DNA of 64,000 nucleotides from Platycnemis pennipes. Lineage: Eukaryota > Arthropoda > Insecta > Odonata > Platycnemididae. The translations under genes and the position numbers were made by a program. Under the pieces are notes generated by a model. It did not search any database. It was not told the origin of the DNA and saw nothing but the letters and a program-made list of their open reading frames with translations. Of the stretch, positions 43,800-54,565 are shown piece by piece. How positions within the stretch are numbered: position 1 is the first letter of the stretch; every line of letters starts with the position of its first letter. The stretch lies in assembly GCA_933228895.1 (NCBI GenBank), contig OW121853.1:120300133-120364132 (forward strand). Direction: 5' to 3'.

Positions 43800-44061
43800 T
43801 GGATAAACATGTTAAATTATTGGATGAAGGCGTTACTTCGTAGAAATTGCGAACGTTAAGCATGGTGAATGAAACAGACTTTGTAATTTCCACACAGCTT
43901 TATATGTTCCCCGATCGATTTCGACGACTAAGCGTTATTAAACGACTAAGTTGGCCCCCCTTGATAACGATGCTTAGTCGTCGAAATCGATCGGGAAACA
44001 TATAAAGCTGTGTGGAAAGTACAAAGTCTGTTTCATTAACCATGTTTAGTGGATAAACGTG
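43800..44061. mobile_element. Foldback element E3 with 73 bp arms
   Basis: Inverted arms 43861-43933 and 43972-44044 match at nearly every base (for example ACACAGCTTTATATGTT and its complement), with a 38 bp loop. Near-perfect 12 bp direct repeats TGGATAAACATG / TGGATAAACGTG lie at 43800-43811 and 44050-44061. A 49 bp unpaired stretch precedes the left arm. The plan (direct repeat, unpaired 5' piece, arm, short loop, arm) is the same as in E1 and E2, so I group it with them although the sequence differs. An RNA from either strand would fold into a long hairpin. Confidence 0.65.
43958..43995 (+). ncRNA. Possible decayed hammerhead motif in E3
   Basis: CCC / GGG could form stem I (43958-43960 with 43993-43995). 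UUGAUAA (43961-43967) stands at the CUGANGA position with two changes; then come a weak stem II, GAAA (43983-43986), palindromic stem III AUCGAU (43986-43991) and C (43992). The order of parts fits, but the core is degraded; chance is not excluded. Confidence 0.3.
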
Positions 44062-44468
44062 AATGTTTCTCGAGTTTTGAGTTCATATCTTCATGACAGT
44101 GATTGGTAGTTGATCGTATTCGTCCCTCTGTTTGTGCATAATACTAACGACACACTTATGAGTGAAATACAAACATAATTTATTCATTTTTATTGTATTC
44201 TCTCAATGCAATATGGAAAATATTTTGCATTATAAAGACGCTGGGTTAAAAATGAGTGTGAAGAGTGGTAAATTTTACTTTGCGCTTATGAGTTAAGTTA
44301 AATTTTCTCTCCGTTATCCAAAACTGATATCCAGAATGTTTGTTCAAATTGAATCTATATGTTTTCCGAACTAGGAGAAAGGTCATTTATTGATTGAGGA
44401 GGGAGACTAATCGTTCACATGATACCTTCTTGTGCATATCTTGAATAAATATTTTTTTCTAAAATCCC
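44062..44468. other. Unique AT-rich sequence, nothing recognised
   Basis: No shared repeat or coding frame. Confidence 0.4.
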
Positions 44469-44746
44469 TCATCATCAAGGGTCAACAATCCTAGGATTGG
44501 TTTGACGCAGCCCTCCACTCGATTCTTCTATCGGCCAACCTCTTCATATTAACGTACATCCTCTCTTTCACGTCCTTTACTACCTGCTCTATGCAACTCA
44601 TACGAGGCCTGCCTTTTTCATTCATCCCGTTCACTTTTCCTTCGACGATTGTCTTCATCAGGCCATCGTGTCTTAAGATGTGGCCGATTAAGTTGTCCCG
44701 TCTTCTTTTTATAGTTTTCAGCAGACTTCTCTTTTCTCCCTCCTAA
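44469..44746 (-). mobile_element. RTE-like LINE family B, 3' fragment
   Basis: The minus strand begins with a TCATCATCAAGG tail and the AATCCTAGGATTGGTTTGACG phrase, then covers the last 80 codons or so (KKKTGQLNRPHLKTRWPDED in a shifted frame) and is cut at 44746. Confidence 0.82.
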
Positions 44747-45723
44747 AATCCCCATGAAATTGAAAAAAAGCTTTATAAAATAAGGTAGACTATTTTTTAG
44801 TCTTGTATTCACACAGATTCCTCTCAGAATTGGTTTAAGTCGAGGATCAAACTAGTACTTATTCAGGCCTTATTGTAAGTAACGTGAGCTTACTTGGATT
44901 TGGGAAATACATAGTATTTGCGGGCACGATTCCGTGACATTTGAACGTTCATCACCTCAGAAGGGCATTGCATAGTTCCGATTTCAAAGCATGGATGGAC
45001 CACAGAGTCATGCGCAGAAAGAGTAATGATTAGGTACATATACATTTAGTTCATAGCTTATTTTGTTTTAATTTTTTATCCTTAATGGAGTTGTATATCA
45101 TGTTGTCTTTAGATAAGAAGTAGATTCTACTGATTACTCTTCCCTGAATCCTCTGGGTAAATTGTGTACATGTCTATCGTTCGTGAATAACCGCACAGCG
45201 TTCCTGCGACACCGCATTCGAACGGACTCTCTCGATTATTACGCTGTCATTATCATCCTTCCTCTCGATCACTGTAAATTTCGCACGTAATGGGAGTCCG
45301 CCCTTTCAGTAGGAGAAAATCAATGGGAGCTAAGATCGTATTACAGTCGCCGACGACGGCGGAAACGAACCGCAGGCAAGGAACAGAGTTGATTGCCTTC
45401 TCATCACGTCACGAATTCGTGCTCCGGTGATAATTGTGATGGCATCCAAGCACCGCGAATTGAATCTGTGTGTGCCTTAGAGCGCAGGACGCGAAGCACG
45501 GTACATACTACATGCAATCAGAAGGGTGGGAACGTATGAGAAGGCACCCAAACTATCTGGCAAAGCGATTTTCCTACTCGCCCCGTTATTTGCATCGGGC
45601 ATACGTCCTATCGACCGTTGGCTCTCAATCTAACGGCGTTCCGGTCTACGGTTCTCGTTTTGCATTTCTCGCGAGAACATAAATAAGCACTTTTCGTCAA
45701 CGCAATCTCCCTTTTCGTATGAA
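44747..45723. other. Unique sequence, GC-richer from 45180 to 45660
   Basis: The right half is CpG-rich. The plus frame 45470-45682 (70 codons) has no motif. No shared repeats. Confidence 0.35.
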
Positions 45724-46255
45724 CATCTACAAAATACCCTGAAAGCCACCATACATTTGTGTGACAGGGGTTGGATTCTCACCAAACATGCACTACATAT
45801 CATGCATAAAAAAGGATGGGTAATAATATACTAGCCTAAACATCAACTTTTAAAGAGGATAAAAATAGCAAGGCAAGCATGCAAAAGCATGTTGTTAGTT
45901 GGGTTAGCTTAAATTCATTATACCAACAAGTAACTACCTATGTTATCAATTGACACACTCGTATTGGATATATTTACCGCTATTCATATCCGTAATTGTA
46001 CGAGGAAAAAAGGACATTTTGAATCTGTCAGTTCGGCAATAAATTTCTCTAATTTTGTGATTATGGTGCAGTCTACCATATTAAGTTGTGATTCGCGAGA
46101 TATTTTTAGCGTCATCTCTGAAAATATTTTTTTGGAATTTATTAAGTGATTAAGCCTAAATTTCAACCTGCGATCGGACAATGATTCCCATTTTTATTTA
46201 ATTTAATAGACTAGTTACGCTAATATTGTTATCGTGCTGTCCCTTTAGAAGCTTG
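45724..46255 (-). mobile_element. CR1-like LINE family A, 5'-truncated copy
   Basis: Minus strand; decayed hairpin (CATACATTTGTGTGACAGG), 3' UTR, SNG-type end and the SDRRLKFRLN region up to the YDN segment at about 46250. Frameshifts are present. Confidence 0.85.
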
Positions 46256-48157
46256 TATGAAGCTTGGATGGAATCGGTTACTGCTTTTTCTCTTTCGTGG
46301 CATGGAGACGGTCATTATATTTACTTTTGCCTCCATGTCTACGGAGGTATTAAATTGGCAGTAGGAATCAGCTCACAAATGTGTGCTTCTCATCCCGTTT
46401 CCGTCCCATTCCTTTTTTTTGGAACTTGGCATCTTGTCACCTTCAGCTCACTTGATCGTGATTTCTCCTGTGGTTCTGACAGGAATAAACGAGAGCATTT
46501 TTTTCGTTCTCCCGCGGAAACCATTCGCGGAACCTGATAGTGTGTGTCTGTTGTTTTCCACGATTCAGAATATCGGACCAGAGCTAAATTACTAATGAAG
46601 AAGATAAGACTAGACTTAAAAATCCTCAAGAGAGCCACAAAAGGTTGTAATTAACTTTGGGAAATGAATACTTACCTACATTGTGTTCACATTTTACTAT
46701 TTTCAAATGGTTTTGCGATATTCACAGCAGTTATTCTAATTTGTTTGATGTTTTAGGCATAGCTTTTCGGTCGTATAAATCTGGAATGTAATAAACCAAA
46801 CAATCCATAAGCTCCCACAGGATGGTCTAATTAGTGATGAATGTATGATTATTTTGACGCTAATTCGTTCTCGTTATTTTGAGTTTTATTCCCTTTGTTT
46901 TCATGTTTTAACTTCGGAATTTTTATTCCGAGTGTATAGGTACCCTGTCAAAATCATTTGAGCAAAATAAATTGTTTTTAATCCCTAATTAATCATAGGA
47001 TGTGTACATGGTGTCTACTATAGAAACTTTTTTGCTTTTGGCTGTGTTATTGGATATAGCTAGCTGTTAATCTTATATGGAAGGAAGAGTGAAAATGTAA
47101 ATCATTTACGTAATAATATGATGAATTTTTGGAAGCTTCGACAGGCTGCGAGTAAACTGCGATCCGAGTTTCCCTTTAATAAAACGTTGTCTTCCTAGCA
47201 AAAGGGAGGAAATTGGGAAAAAAATTAATTTGTCCTACCTGGCTCCATTTTTTCCTGTCAAGCTATCATTCACCGTTTTTTCCTCCCGCGTCCAGACGTT
47301 TTTCCAACCTCCCGCATTCGTTTATTCCTTTTCCTTTCTCGATTTCACGTTTCACCGAGCAGCTCTAATCTGCCTCTCTCGAGACGGACGCTTGGCGTGA
47401 ATGAGGAGGAGGAGGAGGGGAGAAAGAGGTTTTTGGCGCGGTGCGCAGACGGAACGGGCGTCGGGACTTGCTCTCTTCTCTCGGGGGTCGGGAACGAATT
47501 TGCCGCGCGGAGGGTGGGGGAACGGGACGCTTTGAGAGACGTGGGGACGGATTGTCTTTGTCAGTGCGGGAGGGAAGGGCGGGGTGGTTGGATGACATGT
47601 AATGGGTGGTGAGGGGGATAAAACCTCCCTTGTGTCAGGTGGCGAGATGTTCAGGGAGAGAGAGGGGGCCGGTCTCAAACAAAGTAGACGGGCAACGTCT
47701 TTTTATTCCTCCTCCCCACCTTTCATTTCAAAATGCTGTTCATTCGTCGGCCCAGTACGGCCCCAGAAATTCTAAACTGGGAAAATAAGACGCCCTCCGT
47801 CCTGCACAGCATCTCCGGACGGAGTTTTTCGAGTCGTTGCTCGAGGTGTGTGAATAGTTTCTGGGAAGGGAGCCTCTTTTCTTGTGGGAGGGGATAAACT
47901 TGCAGAAAAGTGTTCAGCGCTATCTCGGAATGAAGCGTTTGCTGTAATGTCATTGTAAACTCAAGTAACAGTACGTGCTTATATTTCTACGAAGTTTATG
48001 CGGTGTCCCACCAGTACGATGACTGTTTGAAATTATATCCTATACTGCTCTTGAAGCTGTTTTATTTTATGCATGAATTTTTTTAAAAGTAACATTGAAA
48101 TAGATAACAAAGTTACTTACTACGGGATTATATGCGTGGCTGTAGTGCCTTGTGTGA
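46256..48157. other. Unique sequence with a GC-rich block
   Basis: Positions 47290-47640 are GC-rich (GAGGAGGAGGAGGGGAG run, many CpG) and open on both strands for 70-108 codons, Pro/Ser/Arg-rich with no domain. The left part (46256-47280) is ordinary AT-rich DNA. No shared repeats. Confidence 0.35.
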
Positions 48158-48238
48158 AGTCACCTCCTGCCACACACCCCTCTGACTGGGGGGTAAATAA
48201 TCACCAAATGTCCACTACATGCACATCATAATGGACTA
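48158..48238. mobile_element. Two CR1-like termini fused tail to tail
   Basis: A plus-strand piece (GAAGTCACCTCCTGCCACAC) directly meets a minus-strand piece (GGGGGGTAAATAATCACCAA, then CACTACATGCACATCAT). Both come from the same part of the 3' UTR next to the hairpin, so this is a small inverted remnant. Confidence 0.5.
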
Positions 48239-48475
48239 CAAAACTGCTTTGAAAGGAAAAGGTGTTAGCTATACATTGTAAGGCATGTGCAACTAAATAT
48301 TTGTACCTACAGAGGAATGTGATAGTTATTAATAAGAATCGGATAGGCTTACTCTAAAATGCATTAATTTATAATCCTTTTATCCATTAAGACGTTAGGT
48401 AGTGCAGAATGTAAAAACGAAGCTGAACAAAGATCTCTATATAGCGAAACTTGATCGTTATAAAACACATCATAG

Positions 48476-48590
48476 TGAAAGCTGCTCATTTTTCAAATGC
48501 ACTTTTGGGGTGGTTTTGAGAGGATGTTTTATTTAATTTCAATCTCGATTTCCAATTTATCCATTTGATCTGGAGTGTTACTCAATTGAG
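48476..48590 (+). repeat. Left copy of a direct repeat flanking a LINE
   Basis: About 115 bp (GAAAGCTGCTCATTTTTCAA, GGGGTGGTTTTGAGAGGATG, GATCTGGAGTGTTACTCAA) recur at 49279-49402 with substitutions and a short indel, bracketing the CR1-like copy at 48600-49268. Confidence 0.8.
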
Positions 48591-48599
48591 TGTTATTAA

Positions 48600-49268
48600 A
48601 TGGTAAATGTGACGATCATGTACGAGAAATCAGCTACTTTTCCCTTGTTAGACCTAATTTGGAATGTGTTGCCAGTGTATAGCATCCCTACGAAATCGGT
48701 GTAAGTAATGAACTTGGACGTGTGCAGCGAATATCGGAAAGATTTGTAAAGGGACGGTACGATAACCTTATTAGCGTAACCAGTCTATTACATGAATTAA
48801 ATTGGGAATCATTGTCAGATCGCAGGTTGAAATGTAGACTTAATCTCTTAAAAAAATTCCAAGATAATATTTTCAGTGATGATGTTAAAAATATTTTGCG
48901 AACCCCAACTTCCTATGGTGGACTGGACCATAATCAAAAAATTAGAGAAATGGATTGCCGAACTGACAGATTCAAAATGTCCTTTTTTCCTCGTACAATT
49001 AGGGATATGAATAACGGTAAATATATCCAATACGAGAGTAGCAATGGATAACATTGGTAGCTGCATGTTGCTATAAGGACTTGAAGTTAACCCAACTAAC
49101 AGCATGTTTTTGCATGTTTGCTTTGATGTTTTTTTTAAATAGTGTAGTTTATAACAGGTTATAAATACTAATCCTTTTTTATGCATGATATGTAGTGCAT
49201 GTTTGGTGAGAATTTACCCCCTGCCACACACCTTTATGGTGGCTTGCAGGGTACTATGTGGATTTAGA
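48600..49268 (+). mobile_element. CR1-like LINE family A, one of the best preserved copies
   Basis: From TGGTAAATGTGACGATCATG (KCDDH-type codons) through a decayed LEYAASVW region, an open frame 48722-49051 (QRISERFVKGRYDNLISVTS ... RTPTSYGGLDH ... GKYIQYESSNG, 109 residues), the 3' UTR, hairpin and a decayed GTGGATTTAGATATGTGTAG tail. It lies between two copies of a 115 bp direct repeat. Confidence 0.9.
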
Positions 49269-49278
49269 TATGTGTAGA

Positions 49279-49402
49279 TGAAAGTTGCTCATTTTTCAAG
49301 TGCAATTTTGGGGTAGTTTTGAGAGGATGTTTTATTTTGCAGTCTCTTCTTTTCAGTCCCGATTTCCCATTTATCCGACTGATCTGGAGTGTCACTAAAT
49401 TG
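49279..49402 (+). repeat. Right copy of a direct repeat flanking a LINE
   Basis: GAAAGTTGCTCATTTTTCAA, then GGGGTAGTTTTGAGAGGATG and GATCTGGAGTGTCACTAAAT match 48476-48590 in the same order. It is about 10 bp longer because of an insertion after TTTTATTT. Confidence 0.8.
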
Positions 49403-50035
49403 TTATACTTCTTCTCCTCATCCGTTTGACGTATCCTCATCACTCACGTCCTCATTAATTCAAAAAATGTCGTCAACTTGAAGCTATTGATTTGTATGCG
49501 GAAGTTGGTGTCAGGTGAAACACTTCCTCCACTCATCAACCTGACTTTCTTTGACCACTCGATATCGGGGTCCACGACTGTGGTTTCTCCACATTTTATT
49601 GCTACCGAAAAGAAGCGCATGCCTCGAAGATGACTGACGCAGTCATGATCCATGACCCCCCCCCCCCTCCCGGTCAGCGGTCAGTGGTCTGGCGCCCACG
49701 CCGTGACTTGTTGGGGGATGCTGGGAAGGTAGGGCGAGTAGAAGGGCGGTCTGTGAGTCTGTGGGTTTTCTTGCGGTCGCCGACGGCATTTTTCATACTC
49801 CTTCAAGTGGAGATTGTCCACCCAGTTGGTGGCGGGAAAATTCGCTCAGGAAAATTTCTGGACCTCAATTCTCAGGGAGTTTGAGGAAGCGAAACTGGAT
49901 GCCCGGATTGAGTGGGAGGCGGGATCAGTGACTCATTTATGAGCTGTGCTACAACTTTGGTTTCGCAGGGCGATTTTTTTCCGAGGAAAGGTGGGAAAAT
50001 AAATATAACTTTGTGGCCAATCGACTCCTCGCATT
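49403..50035. other. Unique sequence, nothing recognised
   Basis: A run of 13 C lies near 49659-49671. Short frames without motifs. Confidence 0.35.
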
Positions 50036-50149
50036 AATTGCCATGCGAATTAGGAATCCTAGGTAGCGTAGCGGTCTGCGCAGTGGCCCTGAAAGCCAAA
50101 GGTCCGTCGTTCCATTCCCGGTCCAGGTGAAGTTTTTCGCATGGCAATT
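50036..50149 (+). mobile_element. tRNA-derived unit between perfect 14 bp inverted repeats
   Basis: Plus strand: TAGGTAGCGTAGCGGTCTGC (box A-like), then GCCCTGAAAGCCAAAGGTCC and box B-like CGTTCCATTCCCG, a tRNA-sized core (about 50057-50126), then five T at 50133-50137. The unit is bounded by AATTGCCATGCGAA (50036-50049) and its exact reverse complement (50136-50149). The plan matches the unit at 7026-7136. Confidence 0.55.
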
Positions 50150-50187
50150 ATTGTGAACCGCCGTTCATGCAGCTTGGAATATCCACA

Positions 50188-50905
50188 TTACATCTACATC
50201 TAAATCTACACAATACCCTGCAAGCCACCGCGAGGGTGTGTGGCAGGGGGTGAAAATCACCAAGCATGCCCTACTAATATGCAAACAAGCAACTATAGTG
50301 TCACATGCAACGAGATTGTTAGTATCTATAGTATTTAAGGGATTTATACGACCATCATGCACTACAGAATAGTCTAAAATATTTCACCTACCTCCCTTTG
50401 CTATGCTGCCTATTCTGTTCTCCTATAGTACGGGGGGAAATGCTATTTTGAATCTATCGGTACGACAATCTATCTCTCTAATCTTATTTATCTAATCGAA
50501 TCTATCATAATACACTGTTTTTTTTATATGTGCCTAACATCTTCAGTAAAGCTATCCGATTTAAATTTCTCTAATAGATTTAATCTGTACTTTAACCTCG
50601 GCTCTGATAATGATTCCCACCCTGATTCTTTTATTAATTCTGAAACGCTACTCAACCTATCGTAACACCTTTTAACGAACGAACATTTTCTGATCAAACC
50701 TAATTCATTAAGATCCCATACACTGGCTGCATACTCAAGGTGGGGCCTAACTAGTGAAATGTAACATCGCTCTTTTGTCTTCTCATCACATTTCCCAAGT
50801 TCTCTTTTTATAAATCCTAGCTTTCTCTTCGCTCGTTCGCATATTTCCCTAATGTGTGTTCCCCACGGTAAATCCTTAGTGATTGTTACACCTAAATATC
50901 TTATG
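50188..50905 (-). mobile_element. CR1-like LINE subfamily A2, long copy
   Basis: Minus strand: tail TACATCTACATCTAAATCTAC, A2 hairpin, a degenerate ORF2 end, the ERLSSVSELIKESGWESLSE-type region near 50660-50600, PHLEYAASVWDLNELG near 50740-50700 and the KTKERCYISL/KLGFIKREL segments up to 50905. About 25 bp is lost in the SVQRRAARF segment. Confidence 0.87.
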
Positions 50906-52485
50906 GGCTAAATATCTTATGGACTTTTGTCTGTCTATAGATTTTTGAACGTCATTCTGAAGTGCTCATTCCTATTATTTTTAAAATGTTACTAAGATAT
51001 CATCATGATTTGCTGTTCTTCCAATTGAATGAGTTTTGGTGGAGTAATCCCGCATTGTTCCTGGACGTAGGATCTCTGAATGGTCCAAAGCAGAGGGAAT
51101 ATAAAAGTTATCCGACAAGGGCCCAATAGTGGGTAAAAAAGAGGGGACAATTGAGGAGAGATAGGGTTTAATAACGACAAGGAGAAGAAGGACGGTAGGA
51201 AAAACAGGCCATTCATCTCCCACATTTCTCGAACGCGCTTGCGGTATAATTATTTTCAATTTGTGGTTAGTGTACTTTCTACCCCTTTCTATAGTATCTA
51301 AAATGTTCATTATCTCCCCCCTTGTTTCTTTGTTTTCCAAGAATTCCTATTTCTCTAAACACCTAATAGGTCCATCCACCTTCTCAGCCTTTCTCCGTAT
51401 GTCCCCACCATCTCGTGAACTTCATACTCGTGAACGTGAACTCATAGTCCGTCTTTCTTTCCATCCACCATATTTTCCCCATCCTTTTCAACCCCACCCG
51501 TCAACAGTCCCCAATCTTTTTCCGTCTCTCTCCCCGAGGTCCAGAATTGCATAACTCTGCGTTATTTGCTGTTTTTAGTCTTAGAAATATGATACAAATG
51601 AAAACTAAGTTAATGTATGTGTCTTGTGTCCCTTTCAGCTTTACATAATTCCAGGTTGGCGCTAGATGCTTGAAGTTTGGAAAGGTGGATGATGCATGAT
51701 GCATTACTTCACATTATTCCAGATAAATATGTAACAGTATAAAAAAATTATTAACCATTAGTTGCCAACATTTTTCCACATGGCCACAGCGTTCATTTGT
51801 CTTCTGAATCTTGCATAGATAAGATATCTGAAGCACATCTTTTTATCAATCCCGCATATTTTGTCCGTGATTCTCTGTTACGGGTTTGGGTAACCAGGGT
51901 TTAATTCCACCCGTTGAAGACTTGAAATGATTACTTAGAAAAGTTTTCGTGGGATGGAATGTTTGTCAGTTTTTGCGGGTCCCCAGATTACGGCTTGTGT
52001 ATTCCTGCCGAATCTCTGTTCCATTCTCTCATTGTCTTGAAAGAAATTTTGGTACCCTTTCGATGCCAAGCGCCCGCGATTTTAGACACGGAGGTTGTTG
52101 GAACACTTCTTAGTTCTCCCTTTTTTTGCCTATCGTGGAATCTAGAGTTTTGGAAGCGTCCCAGGCCCTTTTCCCGAAAAATGCTTGCTCGCGCCCGGCA
52201 AATAGCCGTAACGGTTCGGCGATAATCAGCCACTCTGAGAGTGTGGGCGCGACTCTTGATAATACTAATTTCAGCGAGTTTTGGAAACCGTTCCGTAACG
52301 GTTGCCTAATTAAATGCCCTGGAAACGGTAAAGCGATACCGAGGCGGTGCTGAGGCGTGGTGTTCCCGGGATAAGAGTATCTTTTCTCCGTGGGAATCTT
52401 CTTCAAGATGTCTCCGCTTGAATTGGAACTGAATCGCTTGAATCGACTCTTCACTCACCCCCTCAGCATGGAAGTGAAGAACATT
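50906..52485. other. Unique sequence, nothing recognised
   Basis: Several frames of 75-119 codons (for example minus 51340-50981) lack family motifs. Pyrimidine-rich around 51380-51540. No shared repeats. Confidence 0.35.
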
Positions 52486-52640
52486 CGAGTTCAGTACTAC
52501 GTCCGTCAGACGGGACGTCAAGCCAATGGCGTCTTTCGTTAAGAGCAGGCTAATTTCGACGCCGGGTTTTTCTCTACCCTTACTCCCTATCCTTCAATTC
52601 CATTCTTTATACTTCTCCTCTCGTCGGAAACGCCTTTAAC
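52486..52640 (+). mobile_element. SINE body, family S2, head lost
   Basis: GTTCAGTACTACGTCCGTCA, GACGGGACGTCAAGCC and TTAAGAGCAGGCTAATTTCG, then TTTCTCTACCCTTACTCCC align with 36805-36925 of the full-length copy. The tRNA head and the AACC tail are missing. Confidence 0.75.
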
Positions 52641-52904
52641 TGCGGGCACAGGCTAAAAACCACATATGAACTATTATCCATTAATTAGGAACAAGCTAAG
52701 TATTGAAACAGGAAACTCTAAATACTAAAGGCTATGCAAACACCCGGAACCGAATTAAATCAAAATATTCTTTGACTGTCGTGCTTATGGAGCTCCTTTT
52801 TCCGCAGAGGTGGAACTTTGCAACTTTCGTACCCACTTTACGAAGATATTGATACTTTTTCCTCTCTAAATATCATCCGTATGAATTAATATCGAGTATG
52901 CTCC

Positions 52905-53290
52905 GTCATCATTAATGGTCATCGATTCTGACATTGGTTTGGTACAGCTCTCATTTTTTTCCTTCTCCCAACTGCAAACCTCTTCATATGTCCATTTTAC
53001 TTGTCATTAACCTACTTCTCCACTGAAGAAGTAGGTACATTAGATATGTGGTCTTGATTTGATATTCTTCCCGTCCACTTTCCCTTCAATCGTATTGTTC
53101 ATTAGTCCTTAATATCTCAAGGTATGCCCTTAATAGCTTTCCATTCTCTTTATAAAATTTCTTGAGGGTACACTTTTCTCCCTCTCCTTTTATAATCGCT
53201 TCATTCGTTATTCCCGTCTATTCAATGATGTTCAAAATTATCTTTTTCACAACGTATTGAATTATTTCATTCTTTCTTTTTGCGTCACTT
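52905..53290 (-). mobile_element. RTE-like LINE family B, decayed 3' fragment
   Basis: The minus strand retains the order of family B landmarks: TCGATTCTGACATTGGTTTG at the 3' edge, then CGTCCACTTTCCCTTCAATC (KVNG), TCTCAAGGTATGCCCTTAAT (HILR), TTGAGGGTACACTTTTCTCC (RSLL). It has many stops and a small internal duplication that forms a hairpin (CCTACTTCT / AGAAGTAGG) at 53011-53035. Confidence 0.7.
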
Positions 53291-53609
53291 CTATTAAGGG
53301 ACATTCTCCAAATGTGGATTTTAGTGAAGGGTTTAGTATTTCCATAGTTATTTTTCCCCATGTTAGTGTATTCTTATTGTCTTATTCTTATTGTATAGGA
53401 TGTTGCCTTCACCCATTATATTCTATACTTTATCTGATTTCTATTTTAGGACCTATTGCGTAAGATAACAGATAAGATGCATTATTGTGTGTTTATAATG
53501 CCACGCTCATCACAGGCAAAAGTTTTTTTTATTTAATTCGAATGCGGATGTTTACATGGTCTTCAGCAATCTAGTGTCCTGTTTTAATTCTTCACTTGAT
53601 CTTGTTTCA
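53291..53609. other. Unique AT-rich stretch, nothing recognised
   Basis: No shared repeat or coding frame beyond 68 codons. Confidence 0.35.
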
Positions 53610-54245
53610 TGTACATCTACGCAATATCTTGCAAGACACCACGATTTTATGTGTCAGGGGGTGAAGATCACCAAACATGCACTACTGACATGCAAATAGG
53701 CTACTGCACGGAAACATGCTACATAATAGGGTAACATGCAGCTAGATGGCTAGTATCTACATAGTAATAAAGGGATTAGTTGTTAATACATACATACACT
53801 ACTGCCCACTCTAATAATATTTCATCTACCTATCCCTGTGATATGCTGCCTATTTTTTCTCTTATAGTACAGGGGAGAAATGACATTTTGATTCTATTGG
53901 TACGGCAATCTCTCTAATATTATTTATCTCGTCGAATCTAGCATAATACACCGGGGTTTTAAAAGTATATTTAATATTAACGGTAAAGCTATCCGTCACA
54001 AATTTCTGCAGTAGATTTAATCTGTACTTGAATCTACCATTTGATATTAATTCAAAATTATTTGATAATAATAAATCCGATACCATTTAATAAAATATCT
54101 AATTCTACCTATCGGTAAAACTATCCGTTACAAATTTCTGGAGTACATTTAATTTGTACTTGAATCTACAATTTGATTGTAATTTCCAACCTAATTATTT
54201 TATTAATTCTGATGCACTACTAAGCCTATTGTAACACCTTTGTTT
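53610..54245 (-). mobile_element. CR1-like LINE subfamily A2, diverged copy with a partial internal repeat
   Basis: Minus strand: tail GTACATCTACGCAATATC, diverged hairpin, ORF2 end (74-codon frame 54086-53862 with SNGRFKYRLNLLQKFVTDSF). The segment CTATCCGTYACAAATTTCTG to GTACTTGAATCTACMATTTGAT occurs twice in a row (about 53987-54045 and 54121-54175), so part of ORF2 was duplicated. It ends within the CYDRLS region at about 54245. Confidence 0.8.
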
Positions 54246-54309
54246 GGAGACTAATGGTCTATCTGTCGTTTATCAAGACTGTAGCCACGCATATAAGCGC
54301 TTCGGACCG

Positions 54310-54565
54310 GGAGAAAAGGTGCAAGGGTAGGAGGGATAGAGGAAGGATGGAGAGAAACTCAGCGTCGAAATTAGCTAGCTCTTCACAAAATGCGCCTAGG
54401 GGACTTCGGCTTATCGTCCCATCCGACGGACAGAGTACTGCACTCGATGTACTCTACACTAAGCATTCAAGTATGGGCTGTCTTTCCACTGAAAAATATC
54501 TTCCACTACTGCGATGCCAACCCGGGTTCGGAGGTCAGCATTCTAACCAGCCCGCACTCCTTGTT
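54310..54565 (-). mobile_element. SINE family S2, diverged copy
   Basis: Minus strand: a worn head at 54565-54515 (GGCTGGTTAGAATGCTGACC, then CCGAACCCGGGTTGGCATCG) and a body with AGTGCAGTACTCTGTCCGTC, GGATGGGACGATAAGCCGAA and the AGCTAATTTCGACGCTGAG phrase down to about 54320. This repeat accounts for the middle of a 172-codon plus-strand open frame (54254-54772), which I therefore do not call a gene. Confidence 0.7.
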
